Source of the DNA: Nocardioides bruguierae
GTDB lineage: Bacteria > Actinomycetota > Actinomycetes > Propionibacteriales > Nocardioidaceae
Reading direction: 5' to 3'
Length of the DNA stretch: 64,000 nucleotides
NCBI RefSeq assembly: GCF_023656415.1
Contig: NZ_JAMOIL010000013.1
Coordinates: 62,001 to 126,000, forward strand
The notes beneath the pieces are model-generated. The model was given only the letters and a program-made list of their open reading frames with translations, was not told the origin of the DNA and searched no databases. The stretch's first letter is position 1. Each line of letters opens with the position of its first letter. Positions 48,783 to 57,030 of this stretch are shown piece by piece. Both the position numbers and the translations under genes were made by a program.

Positions 48783-50479
48783 TGGCGACCACCTCCTGGG
48801 AGACCCTGTCGGCCGAGCGCAAGGCGCTCCAGGCCGAGGGCACCGTGCCCGCGTTCATGACCACGGCCGGCTACGCGATGTTCCGGTCCAAGTACACCCA
48901 CGCCGGGCAGAGCGTGCGCGAGCGGTACGAGGCGATCGCCGACACCGCCGGCGTCCTCGCCGACGAGATGTACCCGCGCGAGGACGGGCGCCCCTGGGCC
49001 GAGCCGTTCCTCGAGGCCATCTGGAACGGCTGGCTCTCGCCCTCCACCCCCGTGCTCGCCAACCTCGGCACCGACCGCGGCCTGCCCGTCTCGTGCGAGG
49101 GCTCCTACGTCGAGGACTCCGTGTGGGGGTTCTACGACACCCTCAAGGAGGCGGCGATCCTCTCCCAGCACGGGTTCGGCACCTCCGCCTACCTGGGCGA
49201 CGTGCGGCCACGCGGCGCGCGCTTCTCCGACAACGGGCACGCCAACGGCGTGGTGCCGGTGTTCAACAACTTCGTCGAGATGACGAACCAGATCAGCCAG
49301 GGCGCCACCCGCCGCGGCTCGTGGGCCGGCTACCTGCCGGTCGACCACCCGGACTTCTTCGAGCTGGCCGACCTGATCTTCCGCGAGCCCGCCAACAAGA
49401 ACGTCGGCTGGATCGTGACCCAGGACTTCATCGACCGGATGCTCGCCGGCGACAAGGACGCGCTCGAGCGCTACCAACGGGTGCTCAAGATCCGCGTCGT
49501 GCTCGGCAAGGGCTACCTGTGGAAGGTCGACACGGTCAACGCGGCCCAGACCGAGTCGTACAAGGTCCACGGCCTGGAGAACAAGGCCTCCAACCTCTGC
49601 TCGGAGATCACCCTCTACTCCGACGAGGAGCACTCCTACACCTGCGTGCTCTCCTCGCTGAACCTCGCCGCCTACGACGAGTGGAAGGAGACCGACGTCC
49701 CCTTCACCGCCACCGTCTTCCTCGACGCCGTCGCCGAGGCGTTCCTGCGGCGGGCCCGCTCGATCCGCGGCCTCGAGCGCGCGGTGCGCTACACCGAGAA
49801 GGCACGCAGCCTGGGCCTCGGCGTCATGGGCTACCACGACTACCTCCAGCAGCAGCGGGTGCCGTTCGAGTCGGACGAGGCGGCCAAGCTCAACCTGGAG
49901 ATCTTCGCGTTCCTCTCCGACCGCTCGGACGCGGCCTCACGCTGGATGGGCTCCGTGGCCGGGGTACCGGAGTGGTGCGTGGGCCGCCGCAACTCCCACG
50001 TCATGGCGATCGCCCCGACGATGAGCACCGCCGTCATCGTCGGTGGCACCAGCCAGGGCATCGAGCCGTACGTGGCCAACGTGTGGAACCAGACCACCGC
50101 CGCCGGCGAGATGCCGCGCGCGAACGGCAACCTCGTGACCCTGATGAAGGAGCGGGGCGTCTACGACTCCGCCCACATCGACGACATCGTCGACCACGGC
50201 GGGTCGGTGGCCCACGTGGACTGGCTCGACGACCACGAGAAGGCCGTCTTCCGCACCGGCTACGAGATCGACCAGGAGGTGCTGCTCGAGCGCGCGGCCG
50301 AGCGGCAGCAGTTCATCGACCAGTCGCAGTCGCTGAACCTCTTCTTCGACGCCGACGCGACGCCCGCCGAGATCAGCCGCATCCACAAGATCGCGCTGCT
50401 CGACCCGCGGATCAAGAGCCTGTACTACCTGCGCTCCCGCGCCGGTGTGCAGGCGAGCAAGCGCACCGCGCAGGCCTGA
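48782..50479 (+). CDS. nrdA: Ribonucleotide reductase large subunit lacking ATP-cone and Cys tail
   Basis: Catalytic subunit of 565 residues. Active-site N271, C273 and E275 (NLCSE), the partner cysteines C105 (VSCEG) and C288 (YTCVL), and the radical-transfer pair Y548/Y549 (SLYYLRSR) are present. It starts directly in the barrel, so the N-terminal ATP-cone is missing. It ends 16 residues after the tyrosine pair without the C-terminal redox cysteines that normally re-reduce the active site. The ATG overlaps the nrdB stop by one base. The following small gene may provide the missing tail. Confidence 0.93.
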   Translation: MATTSWETLSAERKALQAEGTVPAFMTTAGYAMFRSKYTHAGQSVRERYEAIADTAGVLADEMYPREDGRPWAEPFLEAIWNGWLSPSTPVLANLGTDRGLPVSCEGSYVEDSVWGFYDTLKEAAILSQHGFGTSAYLGDVRPRGARFSDNGHANGVVPVFNNFVEMTNQISQGATRRGSWAGYLPVDHPDFFELADLIFREPANKNVGWIVTQDFIDRMLAGDKDALERYQRVLKIRVVLGKGYLWKVDTVNAAQTESYKVHGLENKASNLCSEITLYSDEEHSYTCVLSSLNLAAYDEWKETDVPFTATVFLDAVAEAFLRRARSIRGLERAVRYTEKARSLGLGVMGYHDYLQQQRVPFESDEAAKLNLEIFAFLSDRSDAASRWMGSVAGVPEWCVGRRNSHVMAIAPTMSTAVIVGGTSQGIEPYVANVWNQTTAAGEMPRANGNLVTLMKERGVYDSAHIDDIVDHGGSVAHVDWLDDHEKAVFRTGYEIDQEVLLERAAERQQFIDQSQSLNLFFDADATPAEISRIHKIALLDPRIKSLYYLRSRAGVQASKRTAQA

Positions 50480-50526
50480 CCCCGCTCTTCCCCGCACCAC
50501 CCGCCCCCACCCGAGAGGAAACCCCC

Positions 50527-50646
50527 ATGGACGACACGACGATGACCCTGGACACGATGTTCGACGGCGACACCTGGGACGACTGGACCCCCGCGCAGGT
50601 GTGCGCGATCGAGAACGGCGACGAGTGCACGGTGTGCGAGGGCTGA
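50527..50646 (+). CDS. 39-residue Cys-rich peptide, candidate NrdA tail in trans
   Basis: Peptide starting MDDTTMTLDTMFDGDTWDDW and ending CAIENGDECTVCEG, with cysteines at 26, 34 and 37. The terminal CxxC tail is what NrdA proteins normally carry at their own C-terminus, and NrdA here lacks it. GAGAGGA lies seven bases before the ATG, so it is translated separately. It is in a different frame from nrdA, which ends 47 bases upstream; that frame is open without stop through the end of nrdA. Acidic and aromatic residues precede the cysteines. The role is inferred. Confidence 0.75.
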   Translation: MDDTTMTLDTMFDGDTWDDWTPAQVCAIENGDECTVCEG

Positions 50647-50703
50647 CCTCTCCGTGCTGAAGCCTCCGTGCTGATCTCTGCGTGAACCGGTGAGGCGGTC
50701 GGG

Positions 50704-51687
50704 TCAGGCCGGCGTGAGCCGCACGACCCGACCGCCGATCACCCACTCGGTCACGAGCACGCCGCCGGTGCTCGTGACGTGGATGCCGTGCGGGCTGTTG
50801 AGCCGCATGGGCTCCAGCGGCGGGCGGACGGTGAGGCCGTCGCGGCGCTCGTTCGGCCAGGCGTCGCGCTGCTCGGCCTCCGGGGTCGGCACGCCGAGGC
50901 GTCCGACGAGGTCGCCCTCCGACGTCAGCGCCACCAGTGCGCCGAAGAGGTCGGTGACCAGGAGCGTCCCGTCGGGCAGCACCGCGATGCCCGAGGGCGA
51001 GGTGAGGTGCTCCGCGCCGAAGGTGCGCAGCGTGCGACCGGCGGTGTCGAGCACGACGATGCGGTGGTTCGCCCGGTCGGCGACCAGCATCTCGGTGCCG
51101 GCCAGCGCCCCCTGGGCGACGGTGCGGGTGACGATCGCGTGCGGGGTGTCGAACGGGGTGCCGGAGTCGGACCCGTCGACGGTCTCCCGGTAGGTGCCGT
51201 CGGCGTCGTAGCGGTGCAGCAGCGAGAGGCCGTAGCCCTCGGAGACCCAGAGGCCGCCGTCGTCCAGCGCCAGCATCGCGGTGGGCGCCCAGGTGGCGCG
51301 CTCGTAGGCAGCGGTGTCGGGCTGGACGAGCTCGCCGACCCGCTCGCCGTCCGCGGTGACCTTGAGCAGGCGGCCGGGGATGCGGATCTCGTCGTAGTCG
51401 GGCTGGTCGGGGGTGTACTTGTGGCCGTTGTCGGCGACCCACACCTGCGCGGTGGCGGGGTCGACGGTGAGGCCGTGGGTCTCGACCGCGCCGAGGTCCA
51501 CCTCGTGCAGCAGGGAGCCGTCGGGCCGGTGCACGCGCAGCGAGCGGCCGTCGGGGTGGCCGGCGACCAGGCGGCCGTCGGGCAGCTCGGCGACGTCGTG
51601 GTGGGCCCAGCCCGGGGTGCTCGGGTACGCGAGGAACGCCTGGTCCCAGGTCAGCGCGAGGTGGCCGAGGTGCACGGTGTCGGTCAT
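50704..51687 (-). CDS. NHL/SMP-30-like beta-propeller protein
   Basis: Protein of 327 residues made of repeated beta-blade segments typical of NHL or SMP-30/gluconolactonase propellers: THGLTVDPATAQVWVADNGH, SPSGIAVLPDGTLLVTDLFG and SPHGIHVTSTGGVLVTEW. No signal peptide or membrane helix is seen, so it is probably cytoplasmic. Substrate or partner is unknown. The ATG at 51687 has AGGAGA upstream. A 12-bp palindrome TGGCACGTGCCA lies 48 bases before the start. Confidence 0.8.
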   Translation of the reverse strand: MTDTVHLGHLALTWDQAFLAYPSTPGWAHHDVAELPDGRLVAGHPDGRSLRVHRPDGSLLHEVDLGAVETHGLTVDPATAQVWVADNGHKYTPDQPDYDEIRIPGRLLKVTADGERVGELVQPDTAAYERATWAPTAMLALDDGGLWVSEGYGLSLLHRYDADGTYRETVDGSDSGTPFDTPHAIVTRTVAQGALAGTEMLVADRANHRIVVLDTAGRTLRTFGAEHLTSPSGIAVLPDGTLLVTDLFGALVALTSEGDLVGRLGVPTPEAEQRDAWPNERRDGLTVRPPLEPMRLNSPHGIHVTSTGGVLVTEWVIGGRVVRLTPA

Positions 51688-51735
51688 GTCGTCTCCTGCT
51701 CGTCCGGGCTGTGCGGCGTCACCGTAGCCGCCGGG

Positions 51736-51747
51736 TGGCACGTGCCA
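51736..51747. promoter_or_regulatory. 12-bp palindrome TGGCACGTGCCA (copy 1)
   Basis: Perfect palindrome upstream of the NHL-repeat gene. The same 12 bases occur again at 58866-58877 in another promoter, suggesting a shared regulator. Confidence 0.55.
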
Positions 51748-51780
51748 GTGGGTGGCCCGCTCGGTGCAGGAGCATGCGGC

Positions 51781-52437
51781 TCAGAGGCCGCTGGGACCCT
51801 GCCCGCCGACGGCGGCCACCAGGTGCGCGCCGACGTGCTCGGCGTTGGCGCGGCGGACCTCGTCGGGCAGCGGGGGCAGCTGGTCGGCCCAGTCGACCAG
51901 TGTCGACCCGCGCAGCTGGAGCACCCGGGCAGGCCGGGCCCAGAAGAACAGGTGCAGGTGCGCCCCACCGTCCCCGTACCGGGCCAGGTGGCAGCGGTGC
52001 ACCGAGGGCAGCGACTCGGCCGCCGCCGTGACGGCCGCGATCAGGACGCCCATCTCCGCGGCCAGGTCGGCCGGGAGGTCGGCCAGGTCGTGGTGGGCGC
52101 GGGGCTGGAGCATCAGCTCGGACGGCAGCCCGCCGGCCAGCACCTTCAGCAGCCACCGCTCGTTGCTCCAGGCCAGCGGGCCCTCGGCGAAGCCCTCGCC
52201 GCGGCAGCGGCAGGTGGCCGGGTCCTCACCCTGGCGGTCGGGCTCGGCGTCGGCCAGGGGAGCCAGCGGCTTCATCCGCAGCCCGTCGAGCTCGTAGGGG
52301 TAGATGTCCCACGCGACCATCGCCTCGTCGACCGTGAACGGCAGCCGGCCCGCCGCGTCCGTCTGGTCCATCAGTCGTGCGTGGTAGGCCTCGGCTGACT
52401 CCGGGCCCGACTCCGGGGCTGGCTCCTGCGTGCTCAT
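51781..52437 (-). CDS. HIT-like superfamily protein
   Basis: Protein of 218 residues. The C-terminal half has RCHLARYGDGGAHLHLFFWARP, with the HxH pattern of the HIT/GalT-like nucleotide-binding fold. An earlier CRCRG may bind zinc as in GalT-related proteins. No close function is recognised. The ATG at 52437 (MSTQEPAP) is chosen; an ATG 12 bases upstream is also possible. The first ~20 residues are disordered. Confidence 0.7.
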   Translation of the reverse strand: MSTQEPAPESGPESAEAYHARLMDQTDAAGRLPFTVDEAMVAWDIYPYELDGLRMKPLAPLADAEPDRQGEDPATCRCRGEGFAEGPLAWSNERWLLKVLAGGLPSELMLQPRAHHDLADLPADLAAEMGVLIAAVTAAAESLPSVHRCHLARYGDGGAHLHLFFWARPARVLQLRGSTLVDWADQLPPLPDEVRRANAEHVGAHLVAAVGGQGPSGL

Positions 52438-52466
52438 GGCCGCATCCAACCAGGGCCGGCATCGCA

Positions 52467-52559
52467 GGACCGGAACAACGGGCTGCCTCCCCGACGCGCG
52501 AGGCGCTGACCTACACGGACAGCGGCGACCGCCTGCTACGTCGGTCGTTGTTCCGGTCC
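52467..52559. repeat. 14-bp inverted repeat flanking 65 bases
   Basis: GGACCGGAACAACG (52467-52480) and CGTTGTTCCGGTCC (52546-52559) are exact reverse complements. They lie between the HIT-like gene start and the tetR stop. Could be a long hairpin ending tetR transcription or paired regulator half sites. Confidence 0.7.
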
Positions 52560-52579
52560 GGCGACGGGACGTGCAGGCC

Positions 52580-53134
52580 TCAGAGCGCGGACGCGGCGGA
52601 GGCGACCTCGTCCACCACGTCGGTGAGGACGCGGTCGGGGTCGGCCCGCCAGATCGTCAGCGCGGTGCGCCAGGCACTGAGCGCGGCCTCGCCAGCGAGC
52701 CGGGCGGCCACCGCGTCGGCGCCGCCCGCGACCAGTCCCTCGGCCATCGCGCCGACCATCTGCTGCTGACGCAGCAGGTCGCGACCGGCCAGGGCGGGCA
52801 CGGCCGGGATGACGCGGGCGCTGAGCAGCGGCCGCTCGGGCTCCTCGGCGACGTAGCCGGCGAACAGGCGCAGCGCGGTCATGGCAGCGTCGCGCGGTGG
52901 GGAGCCGTCGTCCTGGGCCTCACGGGCCGTGGTGGCCAGCGTGGCGAGCAGGTCGGTGTTGTCGGGGAAGAACGCGTCGACCTTGTCGGGGAAGTGCCGG
53001 TAGAAGGTCCGCTCGGTGACGCCGGCGGCGGCCGCGATCTGGGCGACCGTCGTGGCTTCGTACCCCTGCTCGGCGCTCAGGGTCAGGGCGGCGCGCTCGA
53101 GGCGTCCGCGCGCTCCCGGCTCCCAGCGACCCAT
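52580..53134 (-). CDS. TetR-family transcriptional regulator
   Basis: Regulator of 184 residues with the N-terminal helix-turn-helix (ATTVAQIAAAAGVTERTFYRHFPDK, shown in part as TERTFYRHF) and a variable ligand-binding domain. It is divergent from the SDR gene, and two inverted repeats lie in the 98-base gap, so it probably represses that gene and itself. The ATG is at 53134. The inducer is unknown. Confidence 0.9.
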   Translation of the reverse strand: MGRWEPGARGRLERAALTLSAEQGYEATTVAQIAAAAGVTERTFYRHFPDKVDAFFPDNTDLLATLATTAREAQDDGSPPRDAAMTALRLFAGYVAEEPERPLLSARVIPAVPALAGRDLLRQQQMVGAMAEGLVAGGADAVAARLAGEAALSAWRTALTIWRADPDRVLTDVVDEVASAASAL

Positions 53135-53158
53135 GCACTCATCCTAGGCGCGGGGGGT

Positions 53159-53218
53159 GGTGATGTCAGTTTCTGACATGGCGCGCTATGGTCGGTGATG
53201 TCAGACCATGACATCACC
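53159..53218. promoter_or_regulatory. Two TetR-type operators and SDR promoter
   Basis: Operator 2 is perfect: GGTGATGTCA-GACCA-TGACATCACC (53194-53218). Operator 1 has the same left arm, GGTGATGTCA-GTTTC-TGACAT (53159-53179), with a degenerate right end. Both have five-base centres and start 35 bases apart. TATGGT (53187-53192) lies between them as a possible -10. This fits autoregulation by the divergent TetR gene. Confidence 0.8.
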
Positions 53219-53232
53219 GAGAGGAACTCATC

Positions 53233-54132
53233 ATGCGCGTCTTCGTCACCGGGGCCTCCGGCTGGATCGCCTCCGCCGTCGTCCCCCAGCTCGTGGCCCG
53301 CGGGCACGAGGTCACCGGCCTCGCTCGCTCCGAGGCCTCCGCCGCGGTCGTGGAGAAGCGGGGAGGCACCGCCCTGCGCGGCGACCTCGCCGATCACGCT
53401 CTGCTGGCTCGCGCCGCGGCCGAGCACGACGCCGTCGTCCACCTCGCCTTCGACCACTCCGACATGAACGACATCAACGGCGCCGCCGAGCGGGAGGCTG
53501 TCGCGATGGCCGCCCTCACGGCCGCGCTCGAGGGGAGCGGGACGCCGGTGGTCGCCGCGTCCGGCACGCCCTTCGGCACCGGCCGCGACACCACCGAGGA
53601 GGACGCCCTGCCGACCGAGGGCCCGACCGGGGCCCGCGGGCGCAACGAGGTCAGCCTCTTCGCCACCGCGCAGCGGGGCGTGCGGCCCGCCGTCGTCCGG
53701 CTGCCCCGCTCGGTGCACGGCGACGGTGACCGGCACGGGTTCGTGCCGGCGCTGGTCGGCATCTTCCGCGAGGCGGGCCGCGCGATGTACGTCGGCGAGG
53801 GCAGCAACCGCTGGTGCGCGGTGCACGTCGAGGACGCCGGCCGGGTGTTCGTGGCCGCGGTCGAGGGCCTCGCGGCGGGGTCGGTGCCCCCGGCGTCCGT
53901 CCTGCACGCGGTCGGCGAGACCGGGGTGCCGGTCAAGGTGCTCGCCGAGGCGCTGGGTTCCCGGCTGGGGCTGGAGGCCGTCTCGGTCGGACCCGAGCCG
54001 CTGGGCTTCTTCGGGAGGCTCCAGCTGGTCGACCACGGCACCACGGCCGAGCGCACCCGCGCGCAGCTGGGCTGGGAGCCGACCGGTCCGACGCTGCTCG
54101 AGGACGTCGCCGCGGGGGTCTACGACGCCTGA
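53233..54132 (+). CDS. Atypical extended SDR (NAD-dependent epimerase-like)
   Basis: Protein of 299 residues with the Rossmann motif TGASGWIAS at residues 7-15, RGDLAD and VVHLAFDHSD typical of extended short-chain dehydrogenases. The catalytic YxxxK is not seen; the region where it should lie reads GRNEVSLFA. It may bind a dinucleotide with altered chemistry. The ATG has GAGAGGAA upstream. It is divergent from and probably repressed by the TetR regulator. Confidence 0.85.
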   Translation: MRVFVTGASGWIASAVVPQLVARGHEVTGLARSEASAAVVEKRGGTALRGDLADHALLARAAAEHDAVVHLAFDHSDMNDINGAAEREAVAMAALTAALEGSGTPVVAASGTPFGTGRDTTEEDALPTEGPTGARGRNEVSLFATAQRGVRPAVVRLPRSVHGDGDRHGFVPALVGIFREAGRAMYVGEGSNRWCAVHVEDAGRVFVAAVEGLAAGSVPPASVLHAVGETGVPVKVLAEALGSRLGLEAVSVGPEPLGFFGRLQLVDHGTTAERTRAQLGWEPTGPTLLEDVAAGVYDA

Positions 54133-54135
54133 GGG

Positions 54136-54408
54136 CTACCGGCCGCGGGCCGCGAGCACGAGGCGTGGGCGCGTGACGAACCAGTAGAACGCGACGCCGA
54201 TCAGGCCCAGGACCAGCATGAGCGCGATCGACATGCCCTTGGCCTGGCCGGTCGCCGCCCAGAGTGCGGACGGGCGGCCGGCGGCGTCGACGAGCGAGAG
54301 CACCCACAGTGCGAGGGGGAGGATCACCAGCACCGCCACGACGACGAGGAGTGCCACCTCCACGCCGTGCGGGAGGAGCGGGTTCAGTTCGGAGGCCAGG
54401 GCGTGCAC
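54136..54408 (-). CDS. PLDc_N-type small membrane protein
   Basis: Protein of 90 residues with two helices (about 14-36 and 55-78). LALWVLSLVDAAGRPSALW followed by a second helix ending in FVTRPRLVL resembles the phospholipase D nuclease N-terminal (PLDc_N) membrane module found alone in actinobacteria. Function unknown. The GTG at 54408 has GGAGG upstream. It converges with the SDR gene, three bases apart. Confidence 0.65.
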   Translation of the reverse strand: MHALASELNPLLPHGVEVALLVVVAVLVILPLALWVLSLVDAAGRPSALWAATGQAKGMSIALMLVLGLIGVAFYWFVTRPRLVLAARGR

Positions 54409-54523
54409 GGTGCTGATCCTCCCGCGCGTGGGGCTGCGACGGCGGCACGTGGCGGCGACTGGTCGGTCACAGCCCTCCCCGCGGGCGGGGCCGCGCCCCG
54501 GGCGCCTTGCTAGCGTCGCGGAG

Positions 54524-55357
54524 GTGTCGAGCGCCGCCAGCAGCCCCAGCCGGATCACCCTCCTCGCCGACGACGGCGCCGAGCTCCGGGTCGCCGACCA
54601 CGGAGCCGTCGGGGCACGCACCGTGGTGCTGCTGCCGGGCTTCCGCGCGCCGGCGTCCTCGTGGCGGTTCCAGGTGCCCGCCCTGGTCGACGCGGGGTTC
54701 CGCGTCCTGGCCGTGGACCTGCGGGGGCACGGGGACGCGTCGCCGAACCCGCCCGGCACCACGATGACGCGACGCGCGGCCGACGTGGAGACCGTGCTCG
54801 AGGCCTACGGGCTGGAGGAGGTCGACCTGGTCGGCGGGTCGATGGGCGGCAACACGATCTGGGCCTACCTGGACGCGCACGGTGCGGGCCGGGTGCGGCG
54901 CGTGGTGACCGTGGACCAGCCGCCGCGGATGCTCAACGGCCCCGACTGGGCCCACGGCTACTACGGCTACGACGAGAGCAACCGGGACACCTTCTTCGCG
55001 GGTGAGGTGCCCCCGACCGGGCACGGCACCCCGCTGTGGCGCCGTCCGCGGCGGGTGGCTCGGATGCTGCGCGCGATGGGTCGTACCCCGGGCGGCGGCT
55101 CGGGCCTCGGACGCGGTGACCTGGACGTCCTGGGCGACCACGCGCGCGCCGACTGGCGCCCCGTCATCGCCCGGGACCTGGTGCCGGCGCTGTTCCTGGC
55201 CGGCGCCGAGAGCGAGCTGTGGCCGAGCAGCCACGCCGCCGCCTCGGCCGCGCTCGCGGCCGGTGCCCGCGCGGCCGTCGTCGACGGTGCCGGGCACGCC
55301 ACGAACATGGAGCAGCCGCGCGCCGTCAACCGCGCGCTGCTGGACTGGCTGGGCTGA
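54524..55357 (+). CDS. Alpha/beta hydrolase
   Basis: Hydrolase of 277 residues. LLPGFRAPASSW carries the oxyanion region, GGSMGGN the nucleophile serine (GxSxG), AGAESELW the likely acid and GAGHATN the catalytic histidine. The substrate is unknown. TAGCGT (54511-54516) lies seven bases before the GTG at 54524, so translation is probably leaderless. The AKR gene follows after 69 bases. Confidence 0.9.
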   Translation: MSSAASSPSRITLLADDGAELRVADHGAVGARTVVLLPGFRAPASSWRFQVPALVDAGFRVLAVDLRGHGDASPNPPGTTMTRRAADVETVLEAYGLEEVDLVGGSMGGNTIWAYLDAHGAGRVRRVVTVDQPPRMLNGPDWAHGYYGYDESNRDTFFAGEVPPTGHGTPLWRRPRRVARMLRAMGRTPGGGSGLGRGDLDVLGDHARADWRPVIARDLVPALFLAGAESELWPSSHAAASAALAAGARAAVVDGAGHATNMEQPRAVNRALLDWLG

Positions 55358-55426
55358 GCCGGGCGCCCACGGCCCACGGACCGTGCAGGTGGTGGGGCCG
55401 TCGGTGCCGGCTGGCAGGGTGGAGGC

Positions 55427-56308
55427 ATGACGCTCCCCACCCGCACGCTCGGCCCCTTCACCGTCTCCGCGATCGGCCTCGGCGCCATGCCGCTGTCCAT
55501 GGGCGCGAACGTCCGCCCCGACAAGGAGCAGGCGATCGCCACGGTGCACGCGGCGCTGGACGCCGGCGTCACCTTCATCGACACCGCCGACTGCTACGCC
55601 CCGTCGTGGGACACGATGGGCCACAACGAGGCGCTCGTCGCCGAGGCGCTGGCCGCGTACGGCGACACCAGCCACGTCACCGTCGCCACGAAGGGCGGCA
55701 TCACCCGCGCCGACGGCGAGGTGTGGGGTCGTGACGGCTCCCCCGAGCACCTGCGCGCGGCGGTCGAGGCGTCCCTGCGCAACCTGCGCACCGACGTCAT
55801 CGACCTCTACCAGTGGCACCGTCCAGACCGCTGGCGCGTGTACGGCGAGGTCGTCGAGACCTTCAAGGCCCTGCAGGACGAGGGCAAGATCAAGGCCGTC
55901 GGCATCTCCAACGCCAACATCGAGGAGATCGACGTCGCCCTCGAGGTGCTCGGCGAGGGCGGCCTGGCCAGCGTGCAGAACCAGTTCGCGCCGAACTTCC
56001 GCTCCTCGCGCGAGGAGATGGAGCACTGCGGCGAGCACGGCGTCGCCTTCCTGCCGTGGAGCCCGCTCGGCGGCACCGGCCAGGGCAGCAAGGACGTCGG
56101 CCTGAGCTACCCGGTCTTCCACGAGATCGGCGCCGAGCGCGGCGTCAGCCCGCAGCAGGTCGTCCTCGCCTGGGAGCTCTCGCTGGGCGACCACGTCATC
56201 CCGATCCCCGGCGCCTCCCGGCCGGCCTCCATCAGCGACTCCGCGCAGGCGGCGGGCCTGCCGCTGAGCACCGACGAGATCGCCCGCATCGAGGGCCAGT
56301 TCAGCTGA
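55427..56308 (+). CDS. Aldo/keto reductase
   Basis: NADPH-dependent oxidoreductase of 293 residues with a TIM-barrel fold. The catalytic tetrad is visible: Asp and Tyr in DTADCYA, Lys in ATKGG and His in QWHRPD. GASRPASI near the C-terminus binds NADP phosphate. The substrate cannot be told. GTGGAGGC precedes the ATG. It lies after the hydrolase gene on the same strand and may share its transcript. Confidence 0.93.
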   Translation: MTLPTRTLGPFTVSAIGLGAMPLSMGANVRPDKEQAIATVHAALDAGVTFIDTADCYAPSWDTMGHNEALVAEALAAYGDTSHVTVATKGGITRADGEVWGRDGSPEHLRAAVEASLRNLRTDVIDLYQWHRPDRWRVYGEVVETFKALQDEGKIKAVGISNANIEEIDVALEVLGEGGLASVQNQFAPNFRSSREEMEHCGEHGVAFLPWSPLGGTGQGSKDVGLSYPVFHEIGAERGVSPQQVVLAWELSLGDHVIPIPGASRPASISDSAQAAGLPLSTDEIARIEGQFS

Positions 56309-56334
56309 GAGGGCCTGTCAGCTGAGCGGACCCG

Positions 56335-57030
56335 TCAGCCGAGCGGTACCACGGGCCCCAGCGGGGTGGGCTCGACGCTCGTCGTCGGGCCCGACCGCAG
56401 GGCGCGGACGCCGGCCTGGTCGGCGTCGACGCGGCGCACCGGGGCCTCGTCGACCAGCAGCGGCCACCGGTGCGGGGCCCGGCCGACGTAGGTGAGGGTG
56501 TCGGTGACCGGGCGTCCCTCCACGCACACGCGGCCGGCCTCGAGCCGCACCAGGTCGTAGGCCCGCGCCGCGCGGCCCTCGACGACGTCCAGCACCGCCA
56601 GCTCGGCCGGGTCGACGAGCATCAGCGCGGCCTCCTCGGTGTGCCCGGGCGCCTCGACGAGCGTCACGGGCACGTCCCCGCGGTGGGTCAGGCCGTCGCA
56701 CCACACGCTGGCCAGGCCCTCCAGCGTGCAGGCGAGGTGCACGGCGGGCAGCGGGGTCGCGTTGCGCAACACCTTGCCCGGGCACGCGTTGGAGCCGTAG
56801 CCCACCAGAGGTACCCGCTCCTCCAGCGGGCTCGCCCCGGCCGCGGTGAGCCAGGTGGCGAGGTCGGGGCGATCGGGGCGGTCGACGACCCAGTCGGTAC
56901 CGGTGCGCTCCAGCGGCCACAGCAGGCCGCCGTCGTCCACCACGAAGGAGCCTGCCGGCCGCTCGCCCGGGTACGGATCGGGGGCGAAGGCCGAGGCGTG
57001 CTCGCCGGGCCGCACCGGGCGCGGGCTCAC
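56335..57030 (-). CDS. Gamma-glutamylcyclotransferase-like protein
   Basis: Protein of 231 residues. VGYGSNACPGKVLRN holds the YGSN loop that binds substrate in the GGCT/BtrG fold, and a later EEAALMLVD may hold the catalytic acid. The N-terminal ~75 residues are an additional variable region. Whether it acts on gamma-glutamyl peptides is unknown. The GTG start overlaps the stop of the upstream membrane-protein gene by four bases. Confidence 0.65.
   Translation of the reverse strand: MSPRPVRPGEHASAFAPDPYPGERPAGSFVVDDGGLLWPLERTGTDWVVDRPDRPDLATWLTAAGASPLEERVPLVGYGSNACPGKVLRNATPLPAVHLACTLEGLASVWCDGLTHRGDVPVTLVEAPGHTEEAALMLVDPAELAVLDVVEGRAARAYDLVRLEAGRVCVEGRPVTDTLTYVGRAPHRWPLLVDEAPVRRVDADQAGVRALRSGPTTSVEPTPLGPVVPLG

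Noticed and set aside
50477..50530. Sequencing error splitting NrdA from its Cys tail
   Set aside because: The small gene has a good ribosome site and ATG, and 47 bases separate the two. An error is less likely, though a frameshift cannot be excluded and is noted in the finding.
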